64,000 nucleotides of DNA, from the NCBI GenBank assembly GCA_004299485.1, contig SCQP01000007.1, forward strand, positions 1-64,000, in the 5' to 3' direction. Position numbers and translations under genes: made by a program. Source of the stretch: Acidobacteriota bacterium. Its GTDB lineage: Bacteria; Acidobacteriota; Terriglobia; Terriglobales; SCQP01. This document shows, piece by piece, positions 50,701-58,549 of the stretch. Numbering within the stretch: position 1 is the first letter of the stretch; the number at the start of each line of letters is the position of its first letter. The notes beneath the pieces are model-generated. The model was not told the origin of the DNA, did not search any database, and was given only the letters and a program-made list of their open reading frames with translations.

Positions 50701-51250
50701 GGTTCCAACCCTCGTGCCAGAGGGCGGTCGGAAACACCAGGTTGTAATCGACCTGCGGTGCGCTGCCCACCAGCCCCTTGAGGCTGTGGACACGCTCCAG
50801 GGCGACCGGGGACTTCAGGCGGTCGGGATCGTAGAGATTGAACAGCGAAGCCTGCCCGCGCGCGCAGGCGGTGCCTTTGTTCAATGGATGCAGCGGATTG
50901 CCCTCAACCTTGGTCGGCCGGCCTTCGTGCGTAGTGAGCACGAGACCACAAGCGGCCGAGCACTCACGGCAGGTCGTAGCGTAATAGTCGGGATTGCCCG
51001 GCATCACCTCGGGCGGCTGGTTGACGTAGGGAATGATTTGCTGCGTGGGTTTGCGGCTGCAGGCGGTCGAGGCCAGCGCCAGCGCGCCCGTCGACCACTT
51101 CATGAAGTCGCGGCGGCCAAATTGGAGGCCGCCCTTGGCCTCCGCCTCAAAATACTCCTGCGGCTTGGAGGCAAACTCTTCGTTCCGCCGCTTGTCGACG
51201 GTGGGATCGTCCTTCCAATCCCACAAGGTTGTCCAGTAGCGTTTACTCAT
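47723..51250 (-). CDS. actB: Alternative complex III subunit ActB (molybdopterin-like plus ferredoxin fusion)
   Basis: The product has 1175 residues. A twin-arginine-like signal (GRRDFMKWSTGALALASTACS; RR at 46-47) ends in a lipobox-type C64. A MopB-like half then carries TTCRECSAACGL and CARGQAS cysteines but lacks known molybdenum use in ACIII. Residues about 570-643 form an Ala/Pro linker (PPPLPAPIPPPAP and a long Ala tract), longer than I would expect. The C-terminal half is a four-cluster ferredoxin domain with CIGCSACIAAC, CQQCENAGCESVCP, CSNNC and CNYC...CQQTCP. It carries electrons from ActC to the hemes of ActA and ActE. Confidence 0.93.
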
Positions 51251-51252
51251 GG

Positions 51253-51828
51253 CTAGTTATGGCACACGTCACAGTCTTGTTGTGCGTTGGCCTTGCGGTT
51301 ATGGAACGTGGCCGGATCGCGGTGGAAGCCGGAATCGCCCACTTCATGCAGCAGGTTGTCGTTGCGATGGCAGTTCAGACACTCGCCCATCGTCCACTGA
51401 TACTCCTGCTTGACCTGATCCATCTGCTGCACCGGGCCATGGCAGGTCTGGCAGGAAATGCCGGCGGCGATGTGCCAGCGGTGCTGGAAATAGACAAATT
51501 CGGGCAAGTTGTAGACGCGGACCCACTGGATCGGCTTGTTGGCCTCGTAGGCGGCCTTCAGCTTCTGGATGGGCGCGGTATTGGAGGCCACTACCGCGTG
51601 GCAACCCATGCAGACGTTCAGCGGCGGCATGATCGACAACCGCGAACGGTCGACGCCGGCGTGGCAGTACTGGCAGGGAATATGGTTGATGCCGGCGTGG
51701 AGCTTATGGCTGAAAGGGAGAGGCTGTTCGGGCGAATAGCCCACGTTGTAGCCTACGTCCAGCAGCTTCCAGCAGCCGAACAGGATCAACACGACTACAA
51801 TGGTCGTGATCCGCCAATGTTGTCTCAT
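51253..51828 (-). CDS. actA: Alternative complex III subunit ActA (pentaheme cytochrome c)
   Basis: The 191-residue protein has an N-terminal anchor (ITTIVVVLILFGCWKLLDVGY) and five CxxCH heme sites: CQYCH, CMGCH, CQTCH, CLNCH and CDVCH. This matches the multiheme ActA of ACIII, which sits on the periplasmic side and distributes electrons to ActE or soluble cytochrome. It is the first gene of the operon, and actB starts 2 bases after its stop. Confidence 0.93.
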   Translation of the reverse strand: MRQHWRITTIVVVLILFGCWKLLDVGYNVGYSPEQPLPFSHKLHAGINHIPCQYCHAGVDRSRLSIMPPLNVCMGCHAVVASNTAPIQKLKAAYEANKPIQWVRVYNLPEFVYFQHRWHIAAGISCQTCHGPVQQMDQVKQEYQWTMGECLNCHRNDNLLHEVGDSGFHRDPATFHNRKANAQQDCDVCHN

Positions 51829-52186
51829 GGTGCGAGCCTAAAGTAAGCTGTGCGCGGTCAGCGGTCAGCAGTCAGCGGCGAGCCGCTGGCCGACAGCCAG
51901 TCGCGTAACGCAAGGGTGCATAAAGAGCACCCGAGCTGGCGCATTGGGTGGAGGGGCGTCCGCGAGCCAAGGCAGCGGAGCGAGCGGATGGGAATGAATT
52001 TAGGAATGAAGAGCCAAAAACTACACCAGCGAATGAAACCGCGAATGATGGCTTGGCGCCGTTCCCCTCAGACTCATCCAGTGCTTGCCAGCAACATTCG
52101 AGACTAAAAGTTTTTGCCCGCCAAGTCAAGAAAGTTTTGGTGGCCTTCGGGCATCCCCGTGTATCTCCTGAGGTGCCGGGCGAGGG
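51829..52186. other. 358-base gap upstream of the ACIII operon, with a period-7 array
   Basis: Next to actA lie three period-7 units (GGTCAGC, GGTCAGC, AGTCAGC; 51856..51876). The middle is visibly lower in GC than the rest of the window, with AT-rich stretches around 52000-52140, fitting promoter and regulatory DNA for the minus-strand act operon. Frames on both strands there do not look like protein-coding genes. I cannot point to a specific promoter. Confidence 0.5.
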
Positions 52187-52552
52187 TTACCAGCGGGGCT
52201 CGCGTGGCTGGCGCACGTGGCCGCGGTAGTCATCGGTCCCGCCGCCTCCGCCGCGAGGGGAGCGCGGACCGCTGGGTCCGCGGCCGGAGCCGCCGGCAGG
52301 ACGCTCGCCGCGGGGGCGGGCTTCATTGACGTTGAGCGAGCGGCCGCCGAGCGAACTGCCATTCACGCCGGAGATGGCGGATTCAGCCTCTTCGTCATTG
52401 GTCATTTCAATAAAGGCAAAGCCGCGGGAGCGCCCGGTTTCCCGGTCCATCATGATACTTACGCGTGCCACGGCTCCATAAGGGCTGAACAGCTCGCGCA
52501 GCTCATCTTCCGTGGCACTGAACGGCAGATTGCCGACAAAAATACTTTTCAA
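52187..52552 (-). CDS. RRM-type RNA-binding protein
   Basis: The 121-residue protein starts at TTG (52552..52550), supported by AGGAG seven bases upstream. The RRM fold shows RNP2 (SIFVGNLPF) and RNP1 (RSRGFAFIEM). A Gly/Arg/Pro-rich tail (about 82-121, GGSGRGPSGPRSPRGGGGG) follows, as in cold-induced cyanobacterial and acidobacterial RRM proteins. It probably binds single-stranded RNA in the cytoplasm as a chaperone; regulation by cold is possible but not shown here. Confidence 0.88.
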   Translation of the reverse strand: MKSIFVGNLPFSATEDELRELFSPYGAVARVSIMMDRETGRSRGFAFIEMTNDEEAESAISGVNGSSLGGRSLNVNEARPRGERPAGGSGRGPSGPRSPRGGGGGTDDYRGHVRQPREPRW

Positions 52553-52620
52553 ACGTTTTCTCCTGCGCCGCCTGCAAAAAGTCCGGCGCGAATTTAGCTT
52601 ACACGAAAAAAGGGGCCAGA

Positions 52621-52641
52621 GGTCAGCGGTCAGGGATCAGG
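52621..52641. repeat. Period-7 tandem array (GGTCAGN type, 3 units)
   Basis: Units are GGTCAGC, GGTCAGG and GATCAGG, at the stop-codon end of the deaminase gene (minus strand), so the final residues of that protein overlap the array edge. The unit is related to the one at 51856. Confidence 0.65.
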
Positions 52642-53650
52642 GAAGATCAAGCTGGCGGCAGACGACGCCGGCCTCGGCGAGGATGCGGCGGGCGGCTTCG
52701 CCGAGCGGATACTGGGCGTTGTAGACGACCTCCCGGATGCCGGCGTTGATGATCATTTTGGTGCATTGCAGGCAGGGCGACAGGGTCGTGTAGAGCACCG
52801 CATCCTTGATGGCGATGCCGTGGTAGGCGGCCTGGACGATGGCGTTTTCCTCGCCGTGGCTGCAGACGCACTCATCCAGCCGGGTGCCGCTCGGGGCCAG
52901 GGAGTTGCAGCGTGGGCAGCCGCCCTGATTGCAGTTGCGCACGCCGCGCGGGGTGCCGTTATAGCCGGTGGAGATAATGCGGCGGTCGCGCACAATGATG
53001 GAGGCCACCTTGCGTTTCACGCAGTTACTGCGCAGCGCCACGATGCGGGCGATGCGCATGAAGTACTCGTCCCAGCCGGGCCGGGGATCGCTCGCCGCCT
53101 GCGCCTCCAGCCAGCCGCGAATGACGGCTTCGGCGCGCTGGCGGAACGCTTCGAGCGAGCCGTCATTGACGATCACCGCGTCGGCGAGAGCGGCGCAGGC
53201 ACGTAGATTTTGCGCCTCGGGGTCGACGCCGGCAAGCTCTTGCTGCTCCAGCGCGACAAACTGCTCGAAACTGGCGGGCACGCGCGCATCGCCGCGATCC
53301 CGGGCACGCTGATAGCGCAGCTCCAGCGGCGCCTCGACGGCGATGAGGTGGAAGTCGGGCAGGGCGCGCAGGGCGCGGACTTCGTCCGGGTGGCGGATGG
53401 AGTCAATAATATAGTTGCGCTCCGGACTCACACGGGCGCGGGTGCGCACCGCCAACACGTCGCGGCCAAACTCGCGGCGCAAGCGGTTGCCGCAGGCAAT
53501 CAGATTTTCGCGCGTCGGAGGCAGGCTCGCGCGTTCGAGTTCGGCGCGGATTTCATCCGACAGCGAAAGGTAGTAGAAGCCGGCGGATTTGAGCAAGTCC
53601 GCCAGTGTGGTTTTGCCGCTGCCGTTGGTACCGGTAAGTCCGAGGATCAT
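52637..53650 (-). CDS. P-loop kinase-like domain fused to a dCMP deaminase domain
   Basis: The product has 337 residues. Residues 1-180 are a nucleotide/dephospho-CoA-kinase-like P-loop domain with Walker A GTNGSGKT (7-14) and a DSIRHPDEVRAL region. Residues about 195-335 form a deoxycytidylate deaminase with HGEENA (H265, E267), SPCLQC (C293, C296), and an extra cysteine set (CNQGGCPRC, CVC) likely binding structural zinc. It would deaminate dCMP (or dCTP) to dUMP (dUTP). The same domain order is known in yeast Dcd1 and, in longer form, in anti-phage dCTP deaminases. It lies after an RRM gene and before a NUDIX-like gene. Whether it serves nucleotide metabolism or defence is open. Confidence 0.85.
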   Translation of the reverse strand: MILGLTGTNGSGKTTLADLLKSAGFYYLSLSDEIRAELERASLPPTRENLIACGNRLRREFGRDVLAVRTRARVSPERNYIIDSIRHPDEVRALRALPDFHLIAVEAPLELRYQRARDRGDARVPASFEQFVALEQQELAGVDPEAQNLRACAALADAVIVNDGSLEAFRQRAEAVIRGWLEAQAASDPRPGWDEYFMRIARIVALRSNCVKRKVASIIVRDRRIISTGYNGTPRGVRNCNQGGCPRCNSLAPSGTRLDECVCSHGEENAIVQAAYHGIAIKDAVLYTTLSPCLQCTKMIINAGIREVVYNAQYPLGEAARRILAEAGVVCRQLDLP

Positions 53651-53654
53651 AAAG

Positions 53655-53689
53655 CAGTCTTCAGTTGTCAGTTTTCAGTTGTCAGTGTA
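53655..53689. repeat. Period-7 tandem array (CAGTTNT type, 5 units)
   Basis: Units are CAGTCTT, CAGTTGT, CAGTTTT, CAGTTGT and CAGTGTA, in the 55-base gap between the divergent deaminase and NUDIX-like genes. It occupies the space where both promoters or ribosome sites would lie. Confidence 0.85.
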
Positions 53690-53705
53690 GCGTAGTAGGC
53701 CGTAG

Positions 53706-54347
53706 ATGATGGATGAACTGGTAATGGCCGTGCCCGCAGCGGGGCTCTGGGAGCGCGGCCGGTTTCAGGGATTGCAGGTGGGGGGCAAGGCATGGCTGGA
53801 ATATGTTTTTGAGCCCAGGCACAGCCGCTTCCTGCCGCGCGCGCAGGCAGAATCCGACCCCGGCTGGAAGCAGGTAATCCCCTACGTCATCCTCTCCTGC
53901 GGCGAGGCGGTCTTCTGTTACCGCCGAGGACAGCGGTCGACCGAGGCGCGGCTGCGCGCGCTGCATTCGGTTGGCCTGGGCGGGCATATCCGCCATAGCG
54001 ATGACAGTCTGTTCGCGGCGCCCGGTTGGGCCGCCTACCGGGAGGCGCTGCGGCGCGAATTGCGGGAAGAGGTGGAGTTGGGCGCAGCCGTCGCGAGCGA
54101 GCGGCTGGTGGGCCTGATCAATGACGACGCGACCGAGGTGGGGCGGGTGCACATCGGCCTGGTGCATCTGCTCGAGCTCGCGGCACCGGCAGTGCGCGCG
54201 CGGGAGAGCAAGATCGCCGCCGGGCGGTTTGCACCCGTGGCCGAACTGCGCGGAGAACGGGCGCCGGCGATGGAGAGCTGGTCGGCGTTCTGCCTCAAGG
54301 GCTGGGAACAGATGCAGAGCCAGTCCGGTTGGACGCCGGAGGCTTAG
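53706..54347 (+). CDS. NUDIX-like hydrolase
   Basis: The 213-residue protein has a NUDIX-type core: a strand region KQVIPYVILSCGEAVFCYRRG, then GLGGHI followed 20 residues later by YREALRRELREEVELG, the helix with the REL-x-EE metal-binding pattern. The spacing between the glycine and the helix is longer than in a standard NUDIX box, so it is a divergent member. The substrate could be a nucleotide or CoA derivative; unknown. The N-terminus starts with ATGATG; the second is equally possible. It is convergent with the VapC gene, overlapping by 4 bases. Confidence 0.7.
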   Translation: MMDELVMAVPAAGLWERGRFQGLQVGGKAWLEYVFEPRHSRFLPRAQAESDPGWKQVIPYVILSCGEAVFCYRRGQRSTEARLRALHSVGLGGHIRHSDDSLFAAPGWAAYREALRRELREEVELGAAVASERLVGLINDDATEVGRVHIGLVHLLELAAPAVRARESKIAAGRFAPVAELRGERAPAMESWSAFCLKGWEQMQSQSGWTPEA

Positions 54348-54727
54348 CGGATGACCTGTATCTCGATGCCGAGATCGAGAGCCGCCCAGGCGCGATCGGC
54401 CGTGAGCACCGGAAGGCCACGCTCCTGGGCCAGCGCCAGACAGGCACGATCTCCGAACGATGCTCCCGCAGACCGGGTTAACGGAAACAAATCTGCCGCC
54501 AGGCGAGCCTGCTCGGTTCCGAAAGGGACCAACATGAGCTCGAGGCGAGCGACCCTCGCCCAGGCGTCTTGTGTGTTCAGCCCGCGCGCCCGCAGGCGGG
54601 CGAGGGACTCGGAAAGATTCACCGTGCTCATCGCTGCGCCGGGAAGCTGGCGCGAGACTTCCGCGGCCCCCGGCTCGTTCTGAATCAAAGCGAGAAGCGC
54701 CGAGGCATCCAGCACGTAAGAGTTCAT
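54344..54727 (-). CDS. vapC: VapC-family PIN-domain ribonuclease toxin
   Basis: The 127-residue PIN domain has conserved acidic residues in YVLDASALLAL (D near 7), NEPGAAEVS (E near 19), FGDRACLALA (D near 93) and LTADRAW (D near 111). VapC toxins cleave tRNA or rRNA until bound by their antitoxin. The start overlaps the stop of the AbrB-type antitoxin gene by ATGA. PIN-AbrB pairing is a common VapBC layout. Confidence 0.88.
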   Translation of the reverse strand: MNSYVLDASALLALIQNEPGAAEVSRQLPGAAMSTVNLSESLARLRARGLNTQDAWARVARLELMLVPFGTEQARLAADLFPLTRSAGASFGDRACLALAQERGLPVLTADRAWAALDLGIEIQVIR

Positions 54728-55035
54728 CCGGCGCGGCCCGCCACGTGCGCTTTACGGTGGGCCTTGATCTGCTGGATTTCGCGCCGCGCTTCGCGCCGGC
54801 GCTCGCGAATCAACTCGTCCACCATACTTCCCTTGCCCTTCGCATAGGGTCGGACCAGCTCCTGGACTTGGCGAACCGCGTTGGCCATGGTGTAGACACA
54901 AATCTCTCCATCCTCAACCCGCAGCAGAACCTCATCGCCGGGCTTGACACCGATGGCTTTCCGCATGGCTGCCGGCAGCACGATGCGACCGTTGGCGTTG
55001 ATCCTGGCTTTGCTTTGCAGCGGCTCTAGTGTCAT
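54724..55035 (-). CDS. vapB: VapB antitoxin with AbrB/SpoVT DNA-binding domain
   Basis: The product has 103 residues from the ATG at 55035 (MTLEPLQSKARINANGRIVL); a longer frame into the thioesterase gene is rejected. The SpoVT-AbrB swapped-hairpin domain (NGRIVLPAAMRKAIGVKPGDEVLLRVEDGEI) binds DNA. The charged C-terminal helix region (DELIRERRREARREIQQIKAHRKA) should wrap the toxin. A perfect 10-base inverted repeat surrounds its start codon, the expected place for autorepression by the VapBC complex. Confidence 0.88.
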   Translation of the reverse strand: MTLEPLQSKARINANGRIVLPAAMRKAIGVKPGDEVLLRVEDGEICVYTMANAVRQVQELVRPYAKGKGSMVDELIRERRREARREIQQIKAHRKAHVAGRAG

Positions 55036-55055
55036 AACGACTAAATTATGACACT
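55028..55055. promoter_or_regulatory. Operator-like inverted repeat over the vapB start
   Basis: AGTGTCATAA (55028..55037) and its exact reverse complement TTATGACACT (55046..55055) are separated by 8 bases. The left arm covers the ATG codon of vapB. Size, symmetry and place fit a binding site for the AbrB-type antitoxin. Confidence 0.75.
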
Positions 55056-55057
55056 TT

Positions 55058-55459
55058 TTAGCGGCCGAGACGCATGTAGGTGACCTGGGCAACGGCAATG
55101 TGCTTGCGGCCGGCATCGTAGAGGTTTACTTCGACCGGGCACAGCGTGCGGCCGAGCTTGATGACGCGGGCTTCGGCGGTGGCGTCGGAATTGCAGGCGG
55201 CCAGGAAGCGGATGTTCATGTCGGTGGTGGTGAGACGCTCGTCCGCTCCGGTGCGCGTGAGGATGGCGATACAGGCGACGGTGTCGGCGAGAGTCATCAG
55301 CAGACCGCCGTGAAAGGATTCAAAGATGCCGTCGTAGGCGCGCTCGTAGGGGGCTAGCAGGCGGGCGGTGCCGTCGCCGGTTTCGAGCAGCCGCAATTTC
55401 AGGAGCTTGAAAATTGGGATGGCGTCAAGGCGCGCATGCAAATCCGCAGCGGAAGTCAT
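55058..55459 (-). CDS. PaaI-family hotdog thioesterase
   Basis: The 133-residue hotdog-fold protein contains the PaaI-type core YDGIFESFHGGLLMTLADTVACIAI, with the HGG and the acidic residue in ADT placed as in acyl-CoA thioesterases, then LTTTDMNIRFLAA and DAGRKHIAVAQVTYM. The substrate is unknown. It is directly upstream of the VapBC operon on the same strand; the operator lies right after its stop. Confidence 0.85.
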   Translation of the reverse strand: MTSAADLHARLDAIPIFKLLKLRLLETGDGTARLLAPYERAYDGIFESFHGGLLMTLADTVACIAILTRTGADERLTTTDMNIRFLAACNSDATAEARVIKLGRTLCPVEVNLYDAGRKHIAVAQVTYMRLGR

Positions 55460-55470
55460 AGGCCTCTATT

Positions 55471-56910
55471 CTACCGAGCGGAGAACTGACAGAGCTTCCA
55501 GGGCGCGGAGGGCGCCGTGGTGGTGAGGCGGAACAACCGCCAGCGGCCGGAAGGCAGCGGGACGGTGACGGAGGTGGCTGTTGCCGGCGCAGCGAGTGGT
55601 TTCCAGGTACGGCCGTCGGCGGAGGCTTCGAGGCGGAACGCAGGCAGACCGCGGGCGGCAATCGTTAACTTGTGGACGGCTTCGGGGGCGCCGCCCAGGT
55701 CCAACGTGTAACTGGCGCCCGGCCGCGATGCCGCCGGCGCCGTCGAGCAGGAGTTGGGATTGGCGTCGTTGACCTCGGGAACCAGCACGGGCGCTGACTC
55801 GACCGCAGTGGGCGGCGCACGGTAGTAAATGGTGTCGAACGCGGGAGGAGGAGTTCCCGCCAATTTTTCCATGCGCTGGCGCATGACCCAGGCCAGCCCC
55901 GGGCTGGCCGGCGCAGCGTGCTTGCGATGTCCCGAAGCCATGATCAGGTTCATCAGATAAATGCGCGCGCGCACATCCTGGAAGTGCTGCAACAGCGGCA
56001 GGGTCGATTGCGAAACCCAGCCGTCGCCCAAGCGATAACTGACCAACGCATGGCAGGACGGATAGCCCCGGCCCCGTGGAATGATCTGGTAGCCGTTCCA
56101 GTGATAAAGGGCGATGGTGGTGTCGTGGCTGAAGTCGAATTTAAGGGGTGGGTGCAGCAGCGCGCGGAGGCCATCGCCCGTGGCGAGGCCATTCGTCAGG
56201 GGCGGGGCGAAAGCATCATCACCACAGGCGCCGGGCGAGGGCGCCACCAGCGGCGGCGCCAGCGGCCAGTATGGAACCGCGGCAGGCAGCGGCGGCTGGA
56301 GCAGCAAGGCCTTGGCGCCGCTGGCCACCTGCTGCCACAGCCAACCGTACTGCGCCGCGAGATGGGAGCCTGCCGGCTGACCGACGAGCAGCAGACGCGA
56401 GGCCGGAGGCATGGGATGCGAAAGATCGGCGTGCGTGAGGACAAAGCCGTGCTGACGGAGGTAGTTCATGACGCCCGGCGCCAGACCCAGCGCGGTAACG
56501 GGCAGGACGCCGCCGAGATCGACGGCGGCTTCCGGCACGGCATGCAGGGTAATCGTCTGCACCGCGGCGTGCGCCTCATGGGACGCTTGCGCGCGCAACA
56601 GAAAGCTGCCGGTGTGGGGTAAGGCCATGGGATCGGCATCGACCGAAGCGGCGGAAGCGAGCGCAACCTGCGCGGTGGCCAGCCGTTTGCCGGCACTGCT
56701 CCAGAGCGTGAGGGTGACGGAGTCGGTAGCCGCGCCCGCGTCCGCAGCCAGGCTCACCAGGCGCGGCTGGAATTGTTGCCCAACGCTAAGATAGGTGGCA
56801 GGCACCTGCAAGACATAGGGATTCGGTCCCGGAGCCGGGCGGCGCCAAAACACCACCCCGGCCGCGAGCAAGACCACCGCTACCGTGACCATCGAGAGGC
56901 GGAGCCGCAT
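55471..56910 (-). CDS. Secreted or anchored hypothetical protein with a C-terminal beta-sandwich
   Basis: The 479-residue protein has an N-terminal signal/anchor (MVTVAVVLLAAGVVFW). The middle has a Rossmann-like or GATase-like feel (SRLLLVGQPAGSHLAAQYGWLWQQVASGAKALLL). The last 90 residues look like an F5/8- or CBM32-type sandwich (YTLDLGGAPEAVHKLTIAA, FRLEASADGRTWKPL, GRWRLFRLTTT). The GATase-like piece without a catalytic cysteine and the carbohydrate-binding-like end suggest a sugar-binding surface protein, but I do not recognise the family. Confidence 0.6.
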   Translation of the reverse strand: MRLRLSMVTVAVVLLAAGVVFWRRPAPGPNPYVLQVPATYLSVGQQFQPRLVSLAADAGAATDSVTLTLWSSAGKRLATAQVALASAASVDADPMALPHTGSFLLRAQASHEAHAAVQTITLHAVPEAAVDLGGVLPVTALGLAPGVMNYLRQHGFVLTHADLSHPMPPASRLLLVGQPAGSHLAAQYGWLWQQVASGAKALLLQPPLPAAVPYWPLAPPLVAPSPGACGDDAFAPPLTNGLATGDGLRALLHPPLKFDFSHDTTIALYHWNGYQIIPRGRGYPSCHALVSYRLGDGWVSQSTLPLLQHFQDVRARIYLMNLIMASGHRKHAAPASPGLAWVMRQRMEKLAGTPPPAFDTIYYRAPPTAVESAPVLVPEVNDANPNSCSTAPAASRPGASYTLDLGGAPEAVHKLTIAARGLPAFRLEASADGRTWKPLAAPATATSVTVPLPSGRWRLFRLTTTAPSAPWKLCQFSAR

Positions 56911-57027
56911 ACGTAAATCTCAGTATTCCACACTGCAACCGACGCCCGCTGGCGCTCAGGCGTTTCCAAGTTGCCGCGCAGGACATCGCCGGTTATAGCT
57001 GTCCGGCTGTGCCTTGATCCCGGTTCT

Positions 57028-57744
57028 CTATTTTTTCAGGCTTGCGAGCTGTTGCTGCGCCAGTTGTGCAGTCGAGGTGTTCGGATACTGCGTCTGGAGC
57101 TGCTGGTAGTAGGTGGCCGCTTCTTTAGGGTTATACGTCCGGTCGAGATCGGCAAGCTCGAGCAGCGCCACCGCCCGGGGCATGGTGGCAGAATCCTGCT
57201 GGGTGAGGGCAAGCAGCAAAGCGTGCGCCTTGGCCAGATCTCCATTCTCAATCGCCAGGTTGGCCAAGGCGTGCTTGGCTGCCGCGGCGACCGTGGCATC
57301 ACTCGATCGGGATGCGACTTCCAGGTCGGCTTCGGCCTTCTTGTTGGCCTCGGGAGTCTTTTCGTCGAGCTCGGCCAGCCCTAGATAGTAATGAGCAAGC
57401 CTTCCGGCATCTGTAGAACCATAGTTGTCCACCACGGCTTGAAACTGCGTCACCGCAGCCGCGCCACGAGACTTGGCATCAGGAAAGGAGACGGTTGCCG
57501 GCGCCGGGGCCGCGGCGGTCAGCGGCGCATGCAAGGTGTTGAGCGCCTGCGCCAGCAGGGCATTCGCCTTCTGGTTGCGGGACTGCCGCCAGGCAAACAA
57601 GCCATACCCAAGGAAGGCCACCACGACGACAACAACGATGGTGGTGAGAATGGCTTTTTGATGCTGGAGATAAAACTCGTAGGCGGCATCCATGCCGCTG
57701 ACGAACTCATCACTTTTAAGCTCGCGACGACTGATTTGGGCCAA
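57028..57744 (-). CDS. YfgM-like membrane-anchored TPR protein
   Basis: The 238-residue protein has a short cytoplasmic N-terminus, one helix (LTTIVVVVVVAFLGYGLFAW) and a periplasmic TPR region with repeats around 100-230 (GRLAHYYLGLAELDEK, AAAKHALANLAIENGDLAKAHALLLAL, AATYYQQLQTQYPN). It matches the tetratricopeptide/YfgM layout, linked in other bacteria to outer-membrane or translocon assembly. It is alone on the minus strand. Confidence 0.75.
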   Translation of the reverse strand: MAQISRRELKSDEFVSGMDAAYEFYLQHQKAILTTIVVVVVVAFLGYGLFAWRQSRNQKANALLAQALNTLHAPLTAAAPAPATVSFPDAKSRGAAAVTQFQAVVDNYGSTDAGRLAHYYLGLAELDEKTPEANKKAEADLEVASRSSDATVAAAAKHALANLAIENGDLAKAHALLLALTQQDSATMPRAVALLELADLDRTYNPKEAATYYQQLQTQYPNTSTAQLAQQQLASLKK

Positions 57745-57980
57745 GGGAACCTCGAGAGCGTCTGCGGCGACGCGGCAGCAGAGTAAACCTTAATGCTAGC
57801 GGCGCTCGCGCACACTGTCAAACCGGCAGCGGAGAAACTTGTACCCTGCAGGCGCCAAACCGCATCCAAGCCTCAGATCCGGGTAGTAGAGGAGGCAGGC
57901 GATTGACAGAACGCGCTAAGGCCGGTATGGTTAATCATTTTGAAGCGGCGGATATCTTCAGACGCCGCGGGAGGGTGAGC

Positions 57981-58337
57981 ATGGATCGCAGAAAGCTCGA
58001 ACAGTTCCAGAAAAAGCTGCTGCAAAAGCAGCAAGAGCTTACGCAAGCGGTGGCCCGCAATGAGCAGGATGGCCGCGCTGCCGATGAAGAGGCGACTCAG
58101 GACATCGCCGACAAGGCCACCAACTCCTATACCAAGGAATTTCTCTTCCATCAAAGCAACGCCGACCGCACCCAACTGCAGCTCGTGAACGACGCGCTCG
58201 CGCGGATTCGGGAAGGCAGCTTTGGCGAATGCATCGCCTGCGGCGAGGAGCTCAACCTGAAGCGGCTGGAAGCGGTTCCCTGGGCCGGTCTGTGCATTGC
58301 CTGTCAGGAGAAGATGGAACAAGGCGTAGTGGCGTAA
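57981..58337 (+). CDS. DksA/TraR-type zinc-finger regulator
   Basis: The product has 118 residues from the ATG at 57981, chosen because GGGAGGG lies just upstream; longer frames lack a better site. A coiled N-terminal half (LEQFQKKLLQKQQELTQAVARNEQDG) is followed by the DksA-type zinc finger CIACGEELNLKRL...CIACQ. DksA-like proteins bind RNA polymerase in the secondary channel. The residues at the coiled-coil tip differ from those of E. coli DksA, so a full ppGpp-DksA role is not certain. Confidence 0.85.
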   Translation: MDRRKLEQFQKKLLQKQQELTQAVARNEQDGRAADEEATQDIADKATNSYTKEFLFHQSNADRTQLQLVNDALARIREGSFGECIACGEELNLKRLEAVPWAGLCIACQEKMEQGVVA

Positions 58338-58549
58338 CCCCGGACCATCGGCCGGCCGGGGGCGGCGGGGTGTCGTGGCTGGGCAGCGTGTTATGATGAG
58401 AACGCTTCCAGACAGGGCATTTTGGGAGGGAAATCTTCAGCCGCCGCCATGCCATCGCAGTCCGCGGCCCAGCCAGCGCGGCTCCGCCGCTCCAAGCGCA
58501 ATCGCTCATCGGTGCGCTCGTTTGCCTGCTGTTCCCATCACCCTGTAAG

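Noticed and set aside
51872-52129. 85-residue minus-strand frame in the gap upstream of actA
   Set aside because: No domain and no clear ribosome site, its end runs through the period-7 array, and GC is lower than in nearby genes; treated as non-coding.
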